Made by a program: the position numbers and the translations under genes. A model generated the notes under the pieces. That model was not told the DNA's origin. It ran no database searches and saw only the letters and a program-made list of their open reading frames with translations. DNA of 64,000 nt from Chryseobacterium sp. Leaf180 (lineage in GTDB: Bacteria; Bacteroidota; Bacteroidia; Flavobacteriales; Weeksellaceae): contig NZ_LMPJ01000008.1 of NCBI RefSeq assembly GCF_001424585.1, forward strand, positions 186,001 through 250,000. Reading direction: 5' to 3'. Position 1 is the first letter of the stretch, and each line of letters begins with the position of its first letter. Below are positions 45,560-55,819 of this stretch, piece by piece.

Positions 45560-45567
45560 TAAATTTG
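45560..45567 (+). promoter_or_regulatory. -7 promoter element of accA
   Basis: TAAATTTG, 23 bp before the accA ATG, in the 48-bp gap after gltX. Confidence 0.5.
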
Positions 45568-45590
45568 AAAGATTAAATTTACTTCATAGA

Positions 45591-46547
45591 ATGGAATATT
45601 TAAGTTTCGAATTGCCTATAAAAGACCTGATGGATCAATACCAGACTTGCTCTTTGGTAGGCGAAGAAAGTGGTGTCGACGTGAAGTTGGCGTGCAGCCA
45701 GATCGAGGATAAAATCCTTGAAAAGAAAAAAGAAATCTACGGAAATCTTACGCCTTGGCAGCGTGTGCAGCTTTCCCGCCATCCAGACCGTCCTTACACG
45801 ATCGATTACATCAGCAGGATGGTAGATAAAGGTAGTTTTCTTGAACTGCATGGCGACAGAAATTTTGCAGACGATCCCGCGATGATTGGCGGTCTTGCAA
45901 CGCTCGACGGACAAAAAATCATGATCATCGGAACACAAAAAGGCCGTACAACGAAGGAAAGGCAGCACAGAAGATTCGGGATGCCCAATCCTGAAGGCTA
46001 CAGAAAAGCTTTAAGACTGATGAAGCTGGCTGAGAAATTTAAAATTCCGGTAATAACCTTGGTTGATACGCCGGGAGCATATCCTGGTCTTGAAGCTGAA
46101 GAGCGCGGACAAGGCGAAGCGATTGCCAGAAATATTTTTGAAATGGTGCAGCTGAAAACGCCTATTTTCACGTACATTATTGGCGAAGGTGCCAGCGGTG
46201 GTGCTTTGGGAATCGGTGTTGGAAACAAAGTGTACATGCTGGAAAACACCTGGTACACGGTAATTGCACCGGAAAGCTGTTCTTCAATTCTCTGGAGAAA
46301 CTGGGATCATAAAGAAGATGCAGCCAACGCATTGAATCTGACGCCGAAAGATGCTTTAAGAGAAAAATTCATCGACGGAATTATCTCAGAACCGCTTGGT
46401 GGCGCACATTACGATCCGGAAACAACTTATCAGAATCTCAAAACTTCAATTTTGCAGAACATCAAAGCCTTCTCAAAATTCTCAGGCGAAGAGCTTGAAA
46501 GACAAAGACAGGATAAATTTATTGCCATGGGGCAATTTAAAGGATAA
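45591..46547 (+). CDS. accA: Acetyl-CoA carboxylase carboxyltransferase subunit alpha
   Basis: 318 residues, usual length. [20 protein letters not shown], the [19 protein letters not shown] segment, [20 protein letters not shown] and [16 protein letters not shown] form the crotonase-like carboxyltransferase fold. With AccD (not in the window) it moves the carboxyl group from biotinyl-AccB to acetyl-CoA. Confidence 0.98.
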   Translation: MEYLSFELPIKDLMDQYQTCSLVGEESGVDVKLACSQIEDKILEKKKEIYGNLTPWQRVQLSRHPDRPYTIDYISRMVDKGSFLELHGDRNFADDPAMIGGLATLDGQKIMIIGTQKGRTTKERQHRRFGMPNPEGYRKALRLMKLAEKFKIPVITLVDTPGAYPGLEAEERGQGEAIARNIFEMVQLKTPIFTYIIGEGASGGALGIGVGNKVYMLENTWYTVIAPESCSSILWRNWDHKEDAANALNLTPKDALREKFIDGIISEPLGGAHYDPETTYQNLKTSILQNIKAFSKFSGEELERQRQDKFIAMGQFKG

Positions 46548-46582
46548 AAAAAGTGGTTAAGATTTTTCTTAACCACTTTTCA
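46546..46582. terminator. Bidirectional terminator between accA and the convergent gene
   Basis: A stem of 12 or more pairs, AAAAGTGGTTAAG/CTTAACCACTTTT, with a short T-rich loop lies between convergent stops. T and A tracts lie on either side, so it can serve both genes. Confidence 0.85.
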
Positions 46583-46585
46583 TTT

Positions 46586-47278
46586 TTAGTCGGCTACGTT
46601 CAACTCGATTTCGATATCCTTCGTAATTTTCTTTAGCGAAGAATATTTTGCATCGCAAACGGCGGTCGTTACTACATATTCGCCCTTATCAATTAAAACA
46701 AAGTTTTGCCCGCGCGCCGGAACATCAAGGTTGTAATATTTTTTTCCGCTGATTTTTACGATCAGATTACATTTCGACTTATTGCGGATATTCACATACG
46801 CTTCACTTTTGCTTGAATCGTTACTGAAAAGATGTGTGAGCATACTTGCCGTGCGTTTTCCTTCTTCACTCGCTCCCGATTTTTTACTTCCTGTACTTGC
46901 AAAATTGGTGTTTTTATCGGTTTTCACATTTTTGGCTAAAGTTGCGAGATCTTTTCCGCTGTTAAGTTCGTTATTAGAAACAATTTTCGCGATTTTATCT
47001 TTACTGATGGGTTTGATGGTTGGTTTGGCTTCCGGCGAATTGTCTGCCATTATAATATCCATCAATTTTCTTTTGAAACGGTCAGATTTTGCATGGCCCG
47101 GATTTTGTTTGAGGAAACCCGCAATAATTCTCGGTTCTGAGGATTTCTCTGCATCTTCTTCAGTGTAAATAATCACTGTCTCCTTTTCTGCTACTGTTTT
47201 TGCTTTGACAGCTTTCTTCTTTTGGGAAAAACCTAAACAAAATATACTTAAAAATAGGAGGAAAAATATTTTTCTCAT
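46586..47278 (-). CDS. Exported protein, paralog of the gene at 63335
   Basis: 230 residues. The signal peptide is IFFLLFLSIFCLGFSQ. A Lys-rich linker and a helical N-terminal region precede a beta-rich C-terminal domain (about 165-230) with YVNIRNKSKCNLIVKISGKK and FVLIDKGEYVVTTAV. The truncated gene at the right edge of the window shares both the helical region and the N-K-S-x-C-N-(L/I)-I-V core. It may belong to a Chryseobacterium-group family of uncharacterised exported proteins (possibly DUF6759; recalled, not checked). Confidence 0.8.
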   Translation of the reverse strand: MRKIFFLLFLSIFCLGFSQKKKAVKAKTVAEKETVIIYTEEDAEKSSEPRIIAGFLKQNPGHAKSDRFKRKLMDIIMADNSPEAKPTIKPISKDKIAKIVSNNELNSGKDLATLAKNVKTDKNTNFASTGSKKSGASEEGKRTASMLTHLFSNDSSKSEAYVNIRNKSKCNLIVKISGKKYYNLDVPARGQNFVLIDKGEYVVTTAVCDAKYSSLKKITKDIEIELNVAD

Positions 47279-47359
47279 GTACTGTTTTTCTTTTTAGAAT
47301 TTAATTTAAATAAATACTATAACGTGAAAAGTCATTTTTTAGTTTATGATTAAAATTAT

Positions 47360-47367
47360 TATCTTTG
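47360..47367 (+). promoter_or_regulatory. -7 promoter element of tsf
   Basis: TATCTTTG, 60 bp before the tsf ATG, giving a leader of about 55 nt. Confidence 0.55.
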
Positions 47368-47427
47368 CGCATCTTAAAACAAACAGTGTAAGATAAACTT
47401 AATTTTAATATAAAAATAATAAATATT

Positions 47428-48255
47428 ATGTCTTATTCACCAGCTGCTGCAGATGTGGCAAAACTAAGAAACCAAACAGGTGCAGGTATGATGGACTGCA
47501 AAAAAGCACTAACTGAAGCTGAAGGAGACTTCGATAAAGCAGTAGATATCCTTAGAAAGAAAGGACAGAAAGTTGCTGCTAACAGAGCAGACAGAGAATC
47601 TACCGAAGGTGCTGTAATCGCAAGAGTAAACGAAGACAACACCATGGGTGTGGTAATTTCTCTAAACTGCGAAACTGACTTTGTAGGTAAAAACGAAGCT
47701 TTCGTAGAACTTGCTTTCGAATTGGCTGAGCAGGCAATCGTATATTCAAACAAAGAAGAATTTTTGGCATCTGACTTCCACGGGATGACTGTTGCTGAGA
47801 AATTAATCGAGCAGACAGGTGTAATCGGAGAAAAAATCGAGATCGGTGCTTTCGAAAGACTGGAAGGGCCTTTCGTAGGTGCTTACATTCATGCTGGTAA
47901 CAAAATCGCTGCTCTTACTGCACTTTCTGCAAAAGTAGAAGGAGCTGACGAAGCTGCTAAATCTGTTTCTATGCAGGCTGCTGCAATGAATCCGATTGCT
48001 CTTGATGAGACTAAAGTTTCTCAGGAAACAATCGATAAAGAGCTGGAAATCGAACGACACAAACTTACTGAAGAAGGTAAGCCTGCAAATATTATCGAGA
48101 ACATCTTGAAAGGTAAAATGCAGAGATTCTACAAAGACAACACTTTGGTACACCAGGATTTCATCAAAGACAGCTCTATGTCTGTTGCTGATTATGTAAA
48201 ATCTATCAACGGTGATCTTAAAGTTACAGGTTTTGTAAGAGTAAGCCTTTCTTAG
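47428..48255 (+). CDS. tsf: Elongation factor Ts
   Basis: 275 residues. The N-terminal UBA-like domain is VAKLRNQTGAGMMDCKKAL with the diagnostic LR-x-x-TGAG-M-D-C-K-K motif. The dimerisation/core region has VVISLNCETDFVGKNEAF, and the C-terminus has YVKSINGDLKVTGFVR. It exchanges GDP for GTP on EF-Tu. It stands alone with its own promoter and terminator, whereas many bacteria have rpsB directly upstream. Confidence 0.97.
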   Translation: MSYSPAAADVAKLRNQTGAGMMDCKKALTEAEGDFDKAVDILRKKGQKVAANRADRESTEGAVIARVNEDNTMGVVISLNCETDFVGKNEAFVELAFELAEQAIVYSNKEEFLASDFHGMTVAEKLIEQTGVIGEKIEIGAFERLEGPFVGAYIHAGNKIAALTALSAKVEGADEAAKSVSMQAAAMNPIALDETKVSQETIDKELEIERHKLTEEGKPANIIENILKGKMQRFYKDNTLVHQDFIKDSSMSVADYVKSINGDLKVTGFVRVSLS

Positions 48256-48274
48256 GAATAACAATCTAAATAAC

Positions 48275-48311
48275 AAAAAATCCCGACATATTCTTCTGTC
48301 GGGATTTTTTT
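48275..48311 (+). terminator. Rho-independent terminator after tsf
   Basis: AAAAAATCCCGACA/TGTCGGGATTTTTT, a 14-bp stem with an 8-nt loop, 20 bp past the stop. Confidence 0.92.
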
Positions 48312-48372
48312 GTTATACATCACATATTAAAATTATGAAATATTTAAAGGAAAGCTCTATATATTGAAAATG

Positions 48373-48406
48373 TTGTGAATTTTTATTGAAAATTAATTTA
48401 AATTTG
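48373..48406 (+). promoter_or_regulatory. Promoter of the first T9SS array gene
   Basis: TTG at 48373-48375, a 23-bp spacer and TAAATTTG at 48399-48406, 18 bp before the ATG at 48425. An earlier in-frame ATG at 48386 lies inside the promoter and is rejected. Confidence 0.6.
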
Positions 48407-48424
48407 AAATCTTATTTCGCACAA

Positions 48425-51400
48425 ATGAAGAAACTCTTATTTTTTATACTTTTTCTTTCGACTTTAAGTCTAAAGGCTCAGCTTGATACGGAACATTGGT
48501 TTGCACCTGTTGCTGCAAAGACCAATACCGGTGCGACGCAGAGCTTTCTGTATCTTTCTACAAACGAGACAACACCTTTTGCGGTACAGGTTTTTAATAA
48601 TAACATCGTTTTTGCAACGGTACAGCTGAGCAAGGGAAATCCGCAGCAAGTTGCAGTGCCATCAAATATGATGCTTGCGGTGGGACAGACCAACCTTTTT
48701 ACACCAAATTCTATGGGACTGTATGTAAAAGGCTTGAAAAAGTTTTTTGCCAATTACCGTGTTTCCATGACTTCTCATGCTGAAATTATCACCTCGAAAG
48801 GCGCCGCCGGACTTGGAAAAAATTTCTACGCTGCAATGGCACCATTAACGGGAACAGGAGCAGCAATCAACTCAACTATCGGCGTAATTGCTACAGAAGA
48901 CAATACATCTGTAGTCATTTCAAATTATAATCCCGGAGTTATTTTCTCAAATAATACTTCACCTGCAAATTTTACAGTAACGCTGAATAAAGGACAATCT
49001 TATATCATAGACGCTGTAAGCAGTACAAATCCTGCGAATACAAGTGGACTTATAGGAACTAAAATTGAGGCTAATAAGGCTATTTCAGTTACAAACGGTA
49101 ATTTCAACGGAATCTATACCAATCAAAACTTTCAAAATAATGATATTCTTTTGGATCAGTCGGTGCCGCTGGAGAGATTAGGAAAAGATTTTGTGGTGGT
49201 GAAAGGCAACGGAACGGTGTTTTCTGAGATGGAAACTGCCATGATTTTGGCCACAGAAGATAATACGACATTTTCTATCAATGGTGTAAATGCGGGAATT
49301 ACTTTAAATACAGGACAGTACTATCTGGTGCCGAGCTCAGATTATATCCTTCATGGTATTGATCATTACAATCTAAGTATTGCTACTAATAAAAAAGTAT
49401 ACGTTTACCAATTTCTTGCAGGAACTTCTGTAGGTAATGAATATGCTACTGGAGGAATGAATTTTATACCGCCGCTTAGCTGTTTTATGCCTAATAAGAT
49501 TGATGAAATTGGATTTATTAATACAATAGGAACAGGAATTTATGATACCAAACTAAATATTATAACCCAAAGTGGCGCCGCTGTTACGGTTAACAACAAT
49601 CCTCTTCCCAATACATCAGGTCCGTATCCTGTTACCGGAAATCCGAACTGGGTAAGTTACAGTGTGCAAAACGTTACAGGAAATATTACGGTAAATTCTA
49701 CAAAATCTGTTACGGCAGGTATTGCTGCGGGAAGTGGTGCTGTTGGTTTTGGCGGATATTTCTCCGGATTTTCTTCAGTACCAGTAATTACCAAAACGGG
49801 CGACTGTTATTTTGGACTGCTTCTTCAGGTTGATAATTCGTACGATTCTTACCAATGGTTTTTGAATAGTGTGGCGATTCCCGGAGCGACTTCTTTTTCT
49901 ATAAACCCTGAATTGTATGGGCCTGGAGTTTACACGTGTCTGATTACAAAAAATAACTGCGAATCTAAACTTACCGATCCTTACACCTACACATCTTGTC
50001 CGCCAATCGTTAATACAACGTATAATCTCGGACTTTGCAACACAAAAGTCGTTACTCCAGCGTTTACGAATTCTACCCAAACAATCGTAAATTCCAATAC
50101 CAGTATCATTGTTCCACCACAGTTCGGAACAGCGGTTATAAACCCATCTACAGGACAAATTACGTACACTCCAAATGCGACTTTGACGGCCGATACAACA
50201 GACACTTTTGTTTATTACATCCAAGGCAACGGAAATCCTTTTGACTATGAATATTTCCGTGTAACGATTAATATCGATGTGATTATCGTTACTAATGCAA
50301 CTCTTACCGTTTGTGCTAATGCGAATGGCAACGGTATATTTAATCTTCCAAACGCTTCAGTAACCACAGAGTCAGGTGCGACGGTAACTTATTTTACTGA
50401 TGCTGGTCTAACCAATCAGATCACAGTGCCGACAAATTTTTCTTCTGGTACCGCGATAGTTTATGCCAAAGTAACTTCACAGTACGGTTGTTCGAAAACC
50501 GCTCAGATTGCTCTCACCGTAAATCCGGCACCGAATATTAATACTGCAAATTTTAATGGAAATATATGCGATGATAATTTAGATGGGACTATTAATGTAG
50601 ATTTCAGTACCGTCACTCCTCAGATTGTTACCAATTCTGTAAACTTTATTGTTAAGTATTATCTTACGGCCGCTGATGCCGCGTCAGGAACTGCAACACC
50701 TTTGCCACAGAACTGGTCTTATACTGCTAATACCACCGTTTATGTTCGTGTTGAAAGTACAAATGGATGTCCTCCAGCTTTAGGGCAGATCAATTTTACT
50801 GTGGGGCCGAAAATTCCGTTGCTTACATTAGATTACAATACGCTCGTATGTGATACCAATTGGGATGGAACAGAATCTGTAAATTTAAATATCTACAAAA
50901 ATAATTTCACGGCAGATCCGTCAGTTACGCTCACATTTTACACTACATTGGCAAATGCTCAGAACGCAGTTGGAGCAATCAATGCGACACAGACAATCAC
51001 ACCTTCGCAAATTTTCTATGTGAGATTTCAAAGTGCAAACGGCTGTCCTTCTGTAGCAAAACTGACATTAAATTTAGATCAGCTTTCATCCTCGAACGCT
51101 ACACTGACAAGCTGCTCCAATGCGAACGGATCAGCAACTTTTAATCTAACAAGTGTTATTGTAACAACTACGGCAGGAGCAACAGTCGCTTATTTCTCGG
51201 ATGCGGCACTCACGTTACCGATTTCTGCACCAAACACCTATTCTTCATCGGGAGGAAATGTTTACGCTCAGGTGACTTCAGCTTTTGGATGTACAAAGAC
51301 GGCGCAGATTACTTTAGTCGTTAATCCTCTTCCAAATATCAATACAACAAATTTTAACGGAGCGATTTGTGATGATAATTTTGACGGAATTATTAATGTG

Positions 51401-52567
51401 AATTTTAATAATGTAACATCTCAGATTGTTACTAATTCTGCAAATTTTACAGTAAAATATTATCTTACCGCCGCAGCCGCAGCCGCGGGAGGAACGAATA
51501 ATCTTCCAAGTAACTGGACGTATACTACAAATACTACCGTTTTTGTACGCGTAGAAAGCGCAAACGGCTGTCCACCTGCATTTGGGCAAATCAACTTTAC
51601 CGTGGGAACAAAAATCCCGCTACTAATATCTGAATTAAATACCGACGTCTGCGATCTTGATTTAAATGGAAGTGAAGCGGTAAATCTTAATAATTATAAA
51701 AACCAGTTTACACTAGATACTTCAGTCACTTTGACTTTTTACACCACACTTGCAAATGCCCAAAATGCAACCGGTGCTGTCGCCGCAAACCAGGTCATCA
51801 ATAATACCGGAACATTTTTCATCCGTTTTGAAAGTCCGACTTCTTGTCCGAATACCGGAAAAATTACCGTTACATTAAAACGCGGAAAAAAATCTGATGT
51901 ATTGAAAGACCAGCGGGTTTGTGATGGACAAAAAGCAATTTTAGATGCCGGCTCAGGATTTTCAGCCTACCTGTGGAATACTGGCGCAACAACGCCAAGC
52001 ATCACTGCAGAACCTGGAAATTATTACGTGGATTTGACATTTAACGGTTGCGTTTACAGACAAAATGTTACGGTAACTGTTTCGCCGACTCCTGTAATTA
52101 GCAGCATACAGATTTCAGGGTCTAATGCTACTATAAATGTTTCAGGAGGTACGCCGCCTTATCAGTATTCATTAAACGGAATCGATTATCAGACCTCAAA
52201 TATATTTACCGGACTTATCCGCGGACCAAAAACTGTATATGTAATCAGTGCGGATGGCTGCGCACCGGTAAAAAAAGATTTCCTGATGATCAATCTACTC
52301 AATGCCATTACGCCAAATGGCGACGGCTACAATGACAAACTTGATTACACCGATTTAAATATTAAAAATAATGTTTCAATAGAAATTGTCGACCGCTATG
52401 GCGCGATGATTTATAAGTCATCAGAAAAAAATTACGTTTGGGACGGAAAACTGGGAGGAAGAAACCTTTCTACGGGGACCTATTGGTACCTAATCAAGTG
52501 GATTGAGCCTGACACGAAATTGCCTGTTTCCTATTCTGGGTGGCTTTTAATAAAGAATAGAGAATAA
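48425..52567 (+). CDS. T9SS type B secreted protein, IgGFc-binding-like, array member 1
   Basis: 1380 residues from the ATG at 48425. Signal peptide 1-19. An IgGFc-binding-like N-terminal region spans about 25-455 (HWFAPV, ATEDNTSVVISNY, LNKGQSYIIDAVSS, ILLDQSVPLERLGKDFVVVK). An Ig-like module (about 458-530, YDSYQWFLNSVAIPGATSF) and a beta module (about 535-620) follow. Two copies of a roughly 265-residue three-module block cover about 624-890 and 891-1152. A SprB-like repeat precedes the C-terminal CHU_C/T9SS type B sorting domain from about 1293 (ITPNGDGYNDKLDY to the terminal KNRE). It is exported through the outer membrane and probably works as a surface adhesin. Its ligand is unknown. 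Confidence 0.9.
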   Translation: MKKLLFFILFLSTLSLKAQLDTEHWFAPVAAKTNTGATQSFLYLSTNETTPFAVQVFNNNIVFATVQLSKGNPQQVAVPSNMMLAVGQTNLFTPNSMGLYVKGLKKFFANYRVSMTSHAEIITSKGAAGLGKNFYAAMAPLTGTGAAINSTIGVIATEDNTSVVISNYNPGVIFSNNTSPANFTVTLNKGQSYIIDAVSSTNPANTSGLIGTKIEANKAISVTNGNFNGIYTNQNFQNNDILLDQSVPLERLGKDFVVVKGNGTVFSEMETAMILATEDNTTFSINGVNAGITLNTGQYYLVPSSDYILHGIDHYNLSIATNKKVYVYQFLAGTSVGNEYATGGMNFIPPLSCFMPNKIDEIGFINTIGTGIYDTKLNIITQSGAAVTVNNNPLPNTSGPYPVTGNPNWVSYSVQNVTGNITVNSTKSVTAGIAAGSGAVGFGGYFSGFSSVPVITKTGDCYFGLLLQVDNSYDSYQWFLNSVAIPGATSFSINPELYGPGVYTCLITKNNCESKLTDPYTYTSCPPIVNTTYNLGLCNTKVVTPAFTNSTQTIVNSNTSIIVPPQFGTAVINPSTGQITYTPNATLTADTTDTFVYYIQGNGNPFDYEYFRVTINIDVIIVTNATLTVCANANGNGIFNLPNASVTTESGATVTYFTDAGLTNQITVPTNFSSGTAIVYAKVTSQYGCSKTAQIALTVNPAPNINTANFNGNICDDNLDGTINVDFSTVTPQIVTNSVNFIVKYYLTAADAASGTATPLPQNWSYTANTTVYVRVESTNGCPPALGQINFTVGPKIPLLTLDYNTLVCDTNWDGTESVNLNIYKNNFTADPSVTLTFYTTLANAQNAVGAINATQTITPSQIFYVRFQSANGCPSVAKLTLNLDQLSSSNATLTSCSNANGSATFNLTSVIVTTTAGATVAYFSDAALTLPISAPNTYSSSGGNVYAQVTSAFGCTKTAQITLVVNPLPNINTTNFNGAICDDNFDGIINVNFNNVTSQIVTNSANFTVKYYLTAAAAAAGGTNNLPSNWTYTTNTTVFVRVESANGCPPAFGQINFTVGTKIPLLISELNTDVCDLDLNGSEAVNLNNYKNQFTLDTSVTLTFYTTLANAQNATGAVAANQVINNTGTFFIRFESPTSCPNTGKITVTLKRGKKSDVLKDQRVCDGQKAILDAGSGFSAYLWNTGATTPSITAEPGNYYVDLTFNGCVYRQNVTVTVSPTPVISSIQISGSNATINVSGGTPPYQYSLNGIDYQTSNIFTGLIRGPKTVYVISADGCAPVKKDFLMINLLNAITPNGDGYNDKLDYTDLNIKNNVSIEIVDRYGAMIYKSSEKNYVWDGKLGGRNLSTGTYWYLIKWIEPDTKLPVSYSGWLLIKNRE
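50294..51880 (+). repeat. Internal tandem block duplication in array member 1
   Basis: Two in-frame copies, 50294-51094 and 51095-51880, each encode the same order of three beta modules. Paired segments include NINTANFNGNICDDNLDG versus NINTTNFNGAICDDNFDG, and TLTFYTTLANAQNAVGA versus TLTFYTTLANAQNATGA. Array member 4 has only one such block. Confidence 0.85.
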
Positions 52568-52614
52568 AATTGTTTTATTGTTATGATTTATTAACAGTTA
52601 TTGAATTTTTATTT

Positions 52615-52622
52615 TATTTTTG
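52615..52622 (+). promoter_or_regulatory. -7 promoter element of array member 2
   Basis: TATTTTTG, 22 bp before the ATG at 52645. No terminator was seen in the 77-bp gap after member 1. Confidence 0.5.
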
Positions 52623-52644
52623 TAGAAACCGTAATTCTCATATT

Positions 52645-55600
52645 ATGAAAAAATTTCTACTCAGTTTTGTCATGCTCCTGCTGACTGCAACATCAATGTT
52701 TGCGCAAAGAGACCGTGAACACTGGATTGCGCCTTTTTTTGACAGCTCTTCAACCGTCTACAATAAAGCACTGTATTTTTCAACGGACTCAACAACACCA
52801 TTTGAGGTAAAAATTTACAGCAACAATATACAGATAGGAGCAGTAACTATTGCTTTAAACAACCCTCAAGTGTTTTTTCTACCGCAGAATACAACTACTG
52901 ATCCCGATGTAGATCCTGTTGAGATGAGCAACAACAACCAAGCATATACAGCAATTAATAAAGGCATTTATACATCCGGTCCAAAAGAATATTTTCTTAC
53001 GCTACGCATCTACAACGGTTCTCATGGTGAAATTCTGACATCCAAAGGTAAAGCAGGATTGGGAACTACTTTTTATGCAGCTCCTGCACCAACCACAACT
53101 ACCACGGGAGGTTACAATTTTACTGCAGCAGTATTGGCTACTGAAGATAATACAAGTGTAACGGTTACAGGGTTTAATGCAGGGGTAGTTTTCATCAATC
53201 AGCCTGCTACTACGAATACGATAACTTTTACCTTAAACAAAGGACAATCATATATACTTGCCGGAACCTCAACATCAAGTGGAAATTCAACAGGATTTAT
53301 CGGAGCGAAGATCGTTTCCACAAAACCCATTACGCTGACAAACGGAAATTCCAACGGATTTTATGCCACTTCCGGCGGTGTTGACGGCTCAGATTTAATT
53401 CTGGATCAGTCTGTACCTGCAGACCGTTTAGGTAAAGAGTTTGCGATGATCAGAACTTTAGGTGCCCTCAATACTGGTTACAACATGGAAGGTGGAATGA
53501 TTGTGGCAACCGAAAACAATACAGAGATTTTTCTGAATAACGGAGGAAGTCCGGTAGCGACAATTAATGAAGGAGAATTTTACAGAATTCTTGATGCTGA
53601 TTATGTGCAGCAAGGTACATCTACACACTACAATATTTTCGTAAGAGCAAGCAAAAATGTGTATCTCTACCAATTTGTTTCCGGTAATTCAAATGCCAGA
53701 AACAACGGTGGTTACAATTACATTCCACCTTTGAACTGTTTTCTTCCCAAGAAGATTGAGCAGATTGGTAAAGTGAATGAAATGCCAATCAGCGTTCCTG
53801 CACCTCCAAATCCTAATAATCCTCCAGTTTCAGGCCAGCCTACAAGCACATTCCTTTTAAAACTGAATATAATTACCGAGGCCGGAGCAACGGTTCTTGT
53901 AAATAATGTTGCGCCGACGGCAGCTGAAGGACCATATCCACTTTCAGGTAACTCTCAATGGGTAACTTATGCTATAAGCGGTGTTCAGGGCAACCTGACG
54001 ATTACCTCAACAAAAGCGGTGACCGCTGGTGTAAATGGCGGATACAGCACTGCGGGATACGGCGGTTATTTTGCCGGATTCTCATCAGTTCCTTTAATTT
54101 CAAAAGTTACTGGCGTATGTATTCCTGGGATAATTTTAGAAGTTCCGGATAATTTTGATACTTATCAATGGTATTTAAATGGAGTTGCAATACCGGGCGC
54201 CACATCCAATACATACACACCTACAGTTGCCGGGAATTATACCGTAAATGTGACAGTTGGCACCTGCCCGGGAGTAACAACGCCTGTTTTTAAAGTATTT
54301 AAATGCTTGCAGGAAACCAATACAACATTAGTTATCTGCGGAATAAAAACAATTACTCCTGCATTCACCAGCTCCACTCAAACCATTGTGCCTGGCACAG
54401 TTCAGATTTTGACGCCGCCATCATCAGGTACAGCTGTGGTAAACCCTACTACCGGAGTCATAACCTATACGCCACAGGCTGGCTTTCTCGGCACCGTTAC
54501 CATGGTTTATCAGTTCTGCGGTAATGCAACAGAATTTATAGACTGTGAAAAAGTGACACTTACACTACAGGTTGTGCCTTTTATCGTGACAGACCGTACA
54601 ATTTTCGCGTGCCAGTATGATGGTAAAGCATATTTTGATCTTACCAGCGCCAATGTTACTGATACCACAGTGCCTTTTGTAAGAAAATATTATCCTACAC
54701 TCGCAGATTTGAACGCAGGCACAAATGAAATTACCAATCCAACCGTATATTTTTCGGGAGAGGGTTTTATCTATGTGAAAGTAACAACATCGGAAGGTTG
54801 TGAGGCAACTGCTAAGATCACTTTGAAATTCTATCCTTCACCAATTGTAAATGATGCGACAATCAGCCAGTGTTTCCTTGAAATAAATGAAACGCAGGCA
54901 AAATTTGATCTGAATACAGCGGTTGTTACTTCACAGTCCCCAATTACGAAAAGGTTTTATCCAACATTTACAGATGCGAACAACGGTACCAACGAAATTT
55001 TAGCCAATCTTGCTGCGAACTATTTCTCTACGGATGCAACTGTCTACGTAAGAGTTTACAGTGCACAGGGCTGCTACAGCATCGCAAAAATTACTTTAAA
55101 AGTAATTCCGCCAAAAAGATCGGCACAGCTTGTTGACAAATTTATATGTATCGATGACCGTACAACATTGGATGCAGGGCCAGGTTACCAATCTTATACA
55201 TGGAGTACCGGTGCTACGACGCAGTCTATTCAAGGTGTGCCTGTCGGAGAATATTGGGTTCTTTTAAAGGACAACGGATGTTCTGTAAAACAGTTTGTGA
55301 AAGTGAAAAAAATTCAGGATCCTGTTATCACTTCTGTTGAAATTTCAAATAATACCGCAACTGTAATTGCAACAGGCGGCACAGCACCATATCAATATTC
55401 GATTGATGGACTGAATAACTGGCAAACTTCAAATGTATTTACCAATTTAACAAGAGGTCAGCATACATTCTTTGTAAAAGATTCTTACAACTGTGCTCCT
55501 GTTTCTACAGAAATCACGGTTCCGAATCTCATCAATGCCATTACGCCAAACGGTGACAATAAAAATGATTACATCGATTACCGTGAATTGGCTTACAAAG

Positions 55601-55806
55601 AAAATCTCACGTTTACGATCTATGACAGATATGGAAACAAAATTTTCATGGGCGATAAGTTTAATAACTTCAGATGGGACGGTAAGCATTTCGACAAGAA
55701 AATTCTCACAGGAACCTATTGGTATCATATCTCCTGGAATGAGCCGAATGCACAGAAAACTCCGGTAAAATACACGGGCTGGATTCTGGTAAAAAACAGA
55801 GAATAA
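52645..55806 (+). CDS. T9SS type B secreted protein, IgGFc-binding-like, array member 2
   Basis: 1053 residues from the ATG at 52645; an earlier in-frame start at 52570 lies upstream of the -7 element. The signal peptide ends in MFAQ (about residue 21). The IgGFc-binding-like region spans about 24-485 (ATEDNTSVTVTGF, LNKGQSYILAGT, LILDQSVPADRLGKEFAMI). An Ig-like module (about 490-560), a beta module and two VCBS-like modules (about 650-830) follow. Next come a WSTGATTQSI module, a SprB-like repeat and the CHU_C domain from about 963 (ITPNGDNKNDYIDY to KNRE). It has a 15-residue Pro-rich insert (PAPPNPNNPPVSGQP) near 395, shared only in part by member 3. Confidence 0.9.
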   Translation: MKKFLLSFVMLLLTATSMFAQRDREHWIAPFFDSSSTVYNKALYFSTDSTTPFEVKIYSNNIQIGAVTIALNNPQVFFLPQNTTTDPDVDPVEMSNNNQAYTAINKGIYTSGPKEYFLTLRIYNGSHGEILTSKGKAGLGTTFYAAPAPTTTTTGGYNFTAAVLATEDNTSVTVTGFNAGVVFINQPATTNTITFTLNKGQSYILAGTSTSSGNSTGFIGAKIVSTKPITLTNGNSNGFYATSGGVDGSDLILDQSVPADRLGKEFAMIRTLGALNTGYNMEGGMIVATENNTEIFLNNGGSPVATINEGEFYRILDADYVQQGTSTHYNIFVRASKNVYLYQFVSGNSNARNNGGYNYIPPLNCFLPKKIEQIGKVNEMPISVPAPPNPNNPPVSGQPTSTFLLKLNIITEAGATVLVNNVAPTAAEGPYPLSGNSQWVTYAISGVQGNLTITSTKAVTAGVNGGYSTAGYGGYFAGFSSVPLISKVTGVCIPGIILEVPDNFDTYQWYLNGVAIPGATSNTYTPTVAGNYTVNVTVGTCPGVTTPVFKVFKCLQETNTTLVICGIKTITPAFTSSTQTIVPGTVQILTPPSSGTAVVNPTTGVITYTPQAGFLGTVTMVYQFCGNATEFIDCEKVTLTLQVVPFIVTDRTIFACQYDGKAYFDLTSANVTDTTVPFVRKYYPTLADLNAGTNEITNPTVYFSGEGFIYVKVTTSEGCEATAKITLKFYPSPIVNDATISQCFLEINETQAKFDLNTAVVTSQSPITKRFYPTFTDANNGTNEILANLAANYFSTDATVYVRVYSAQGCYSIAKITLKVIPPKRSAQLVDKFICIDDRTTLDAGPGYQSYTWSTGATTQSIQGVPVGEYWVLLKDNGCSVKQFVKVKKIQDPVITSVEISNNTATVIATGGTAPYQYSIDGLNNWQTSNVFTNLTRGQHTFFVKDSYNCAPVSTEITVPNLINAITPNGDNKNDYIDYRELAYKENLTFTIYDRYGNKIFMGDKFNNFRWDGKHFDKKILTGTYWYHISWNEPNAQKTPVKYTGWILVKNRE

Positions 55807-55819
55807 CATTAATTTAAGA

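Noticed and set aside
49775..50224. 149-codon minus-strand frame inside the first T9SS gene
   Set aside because: The plus-strand gene is continuous and shares its domain plan with three neighbours; this is a shadow.
50294..51880. Assembly error as the cause of the duplicated block
   Set aside because: The two copies differ at many positions, so this is a real, diverged duplication rather than a collapsed or repeated read.
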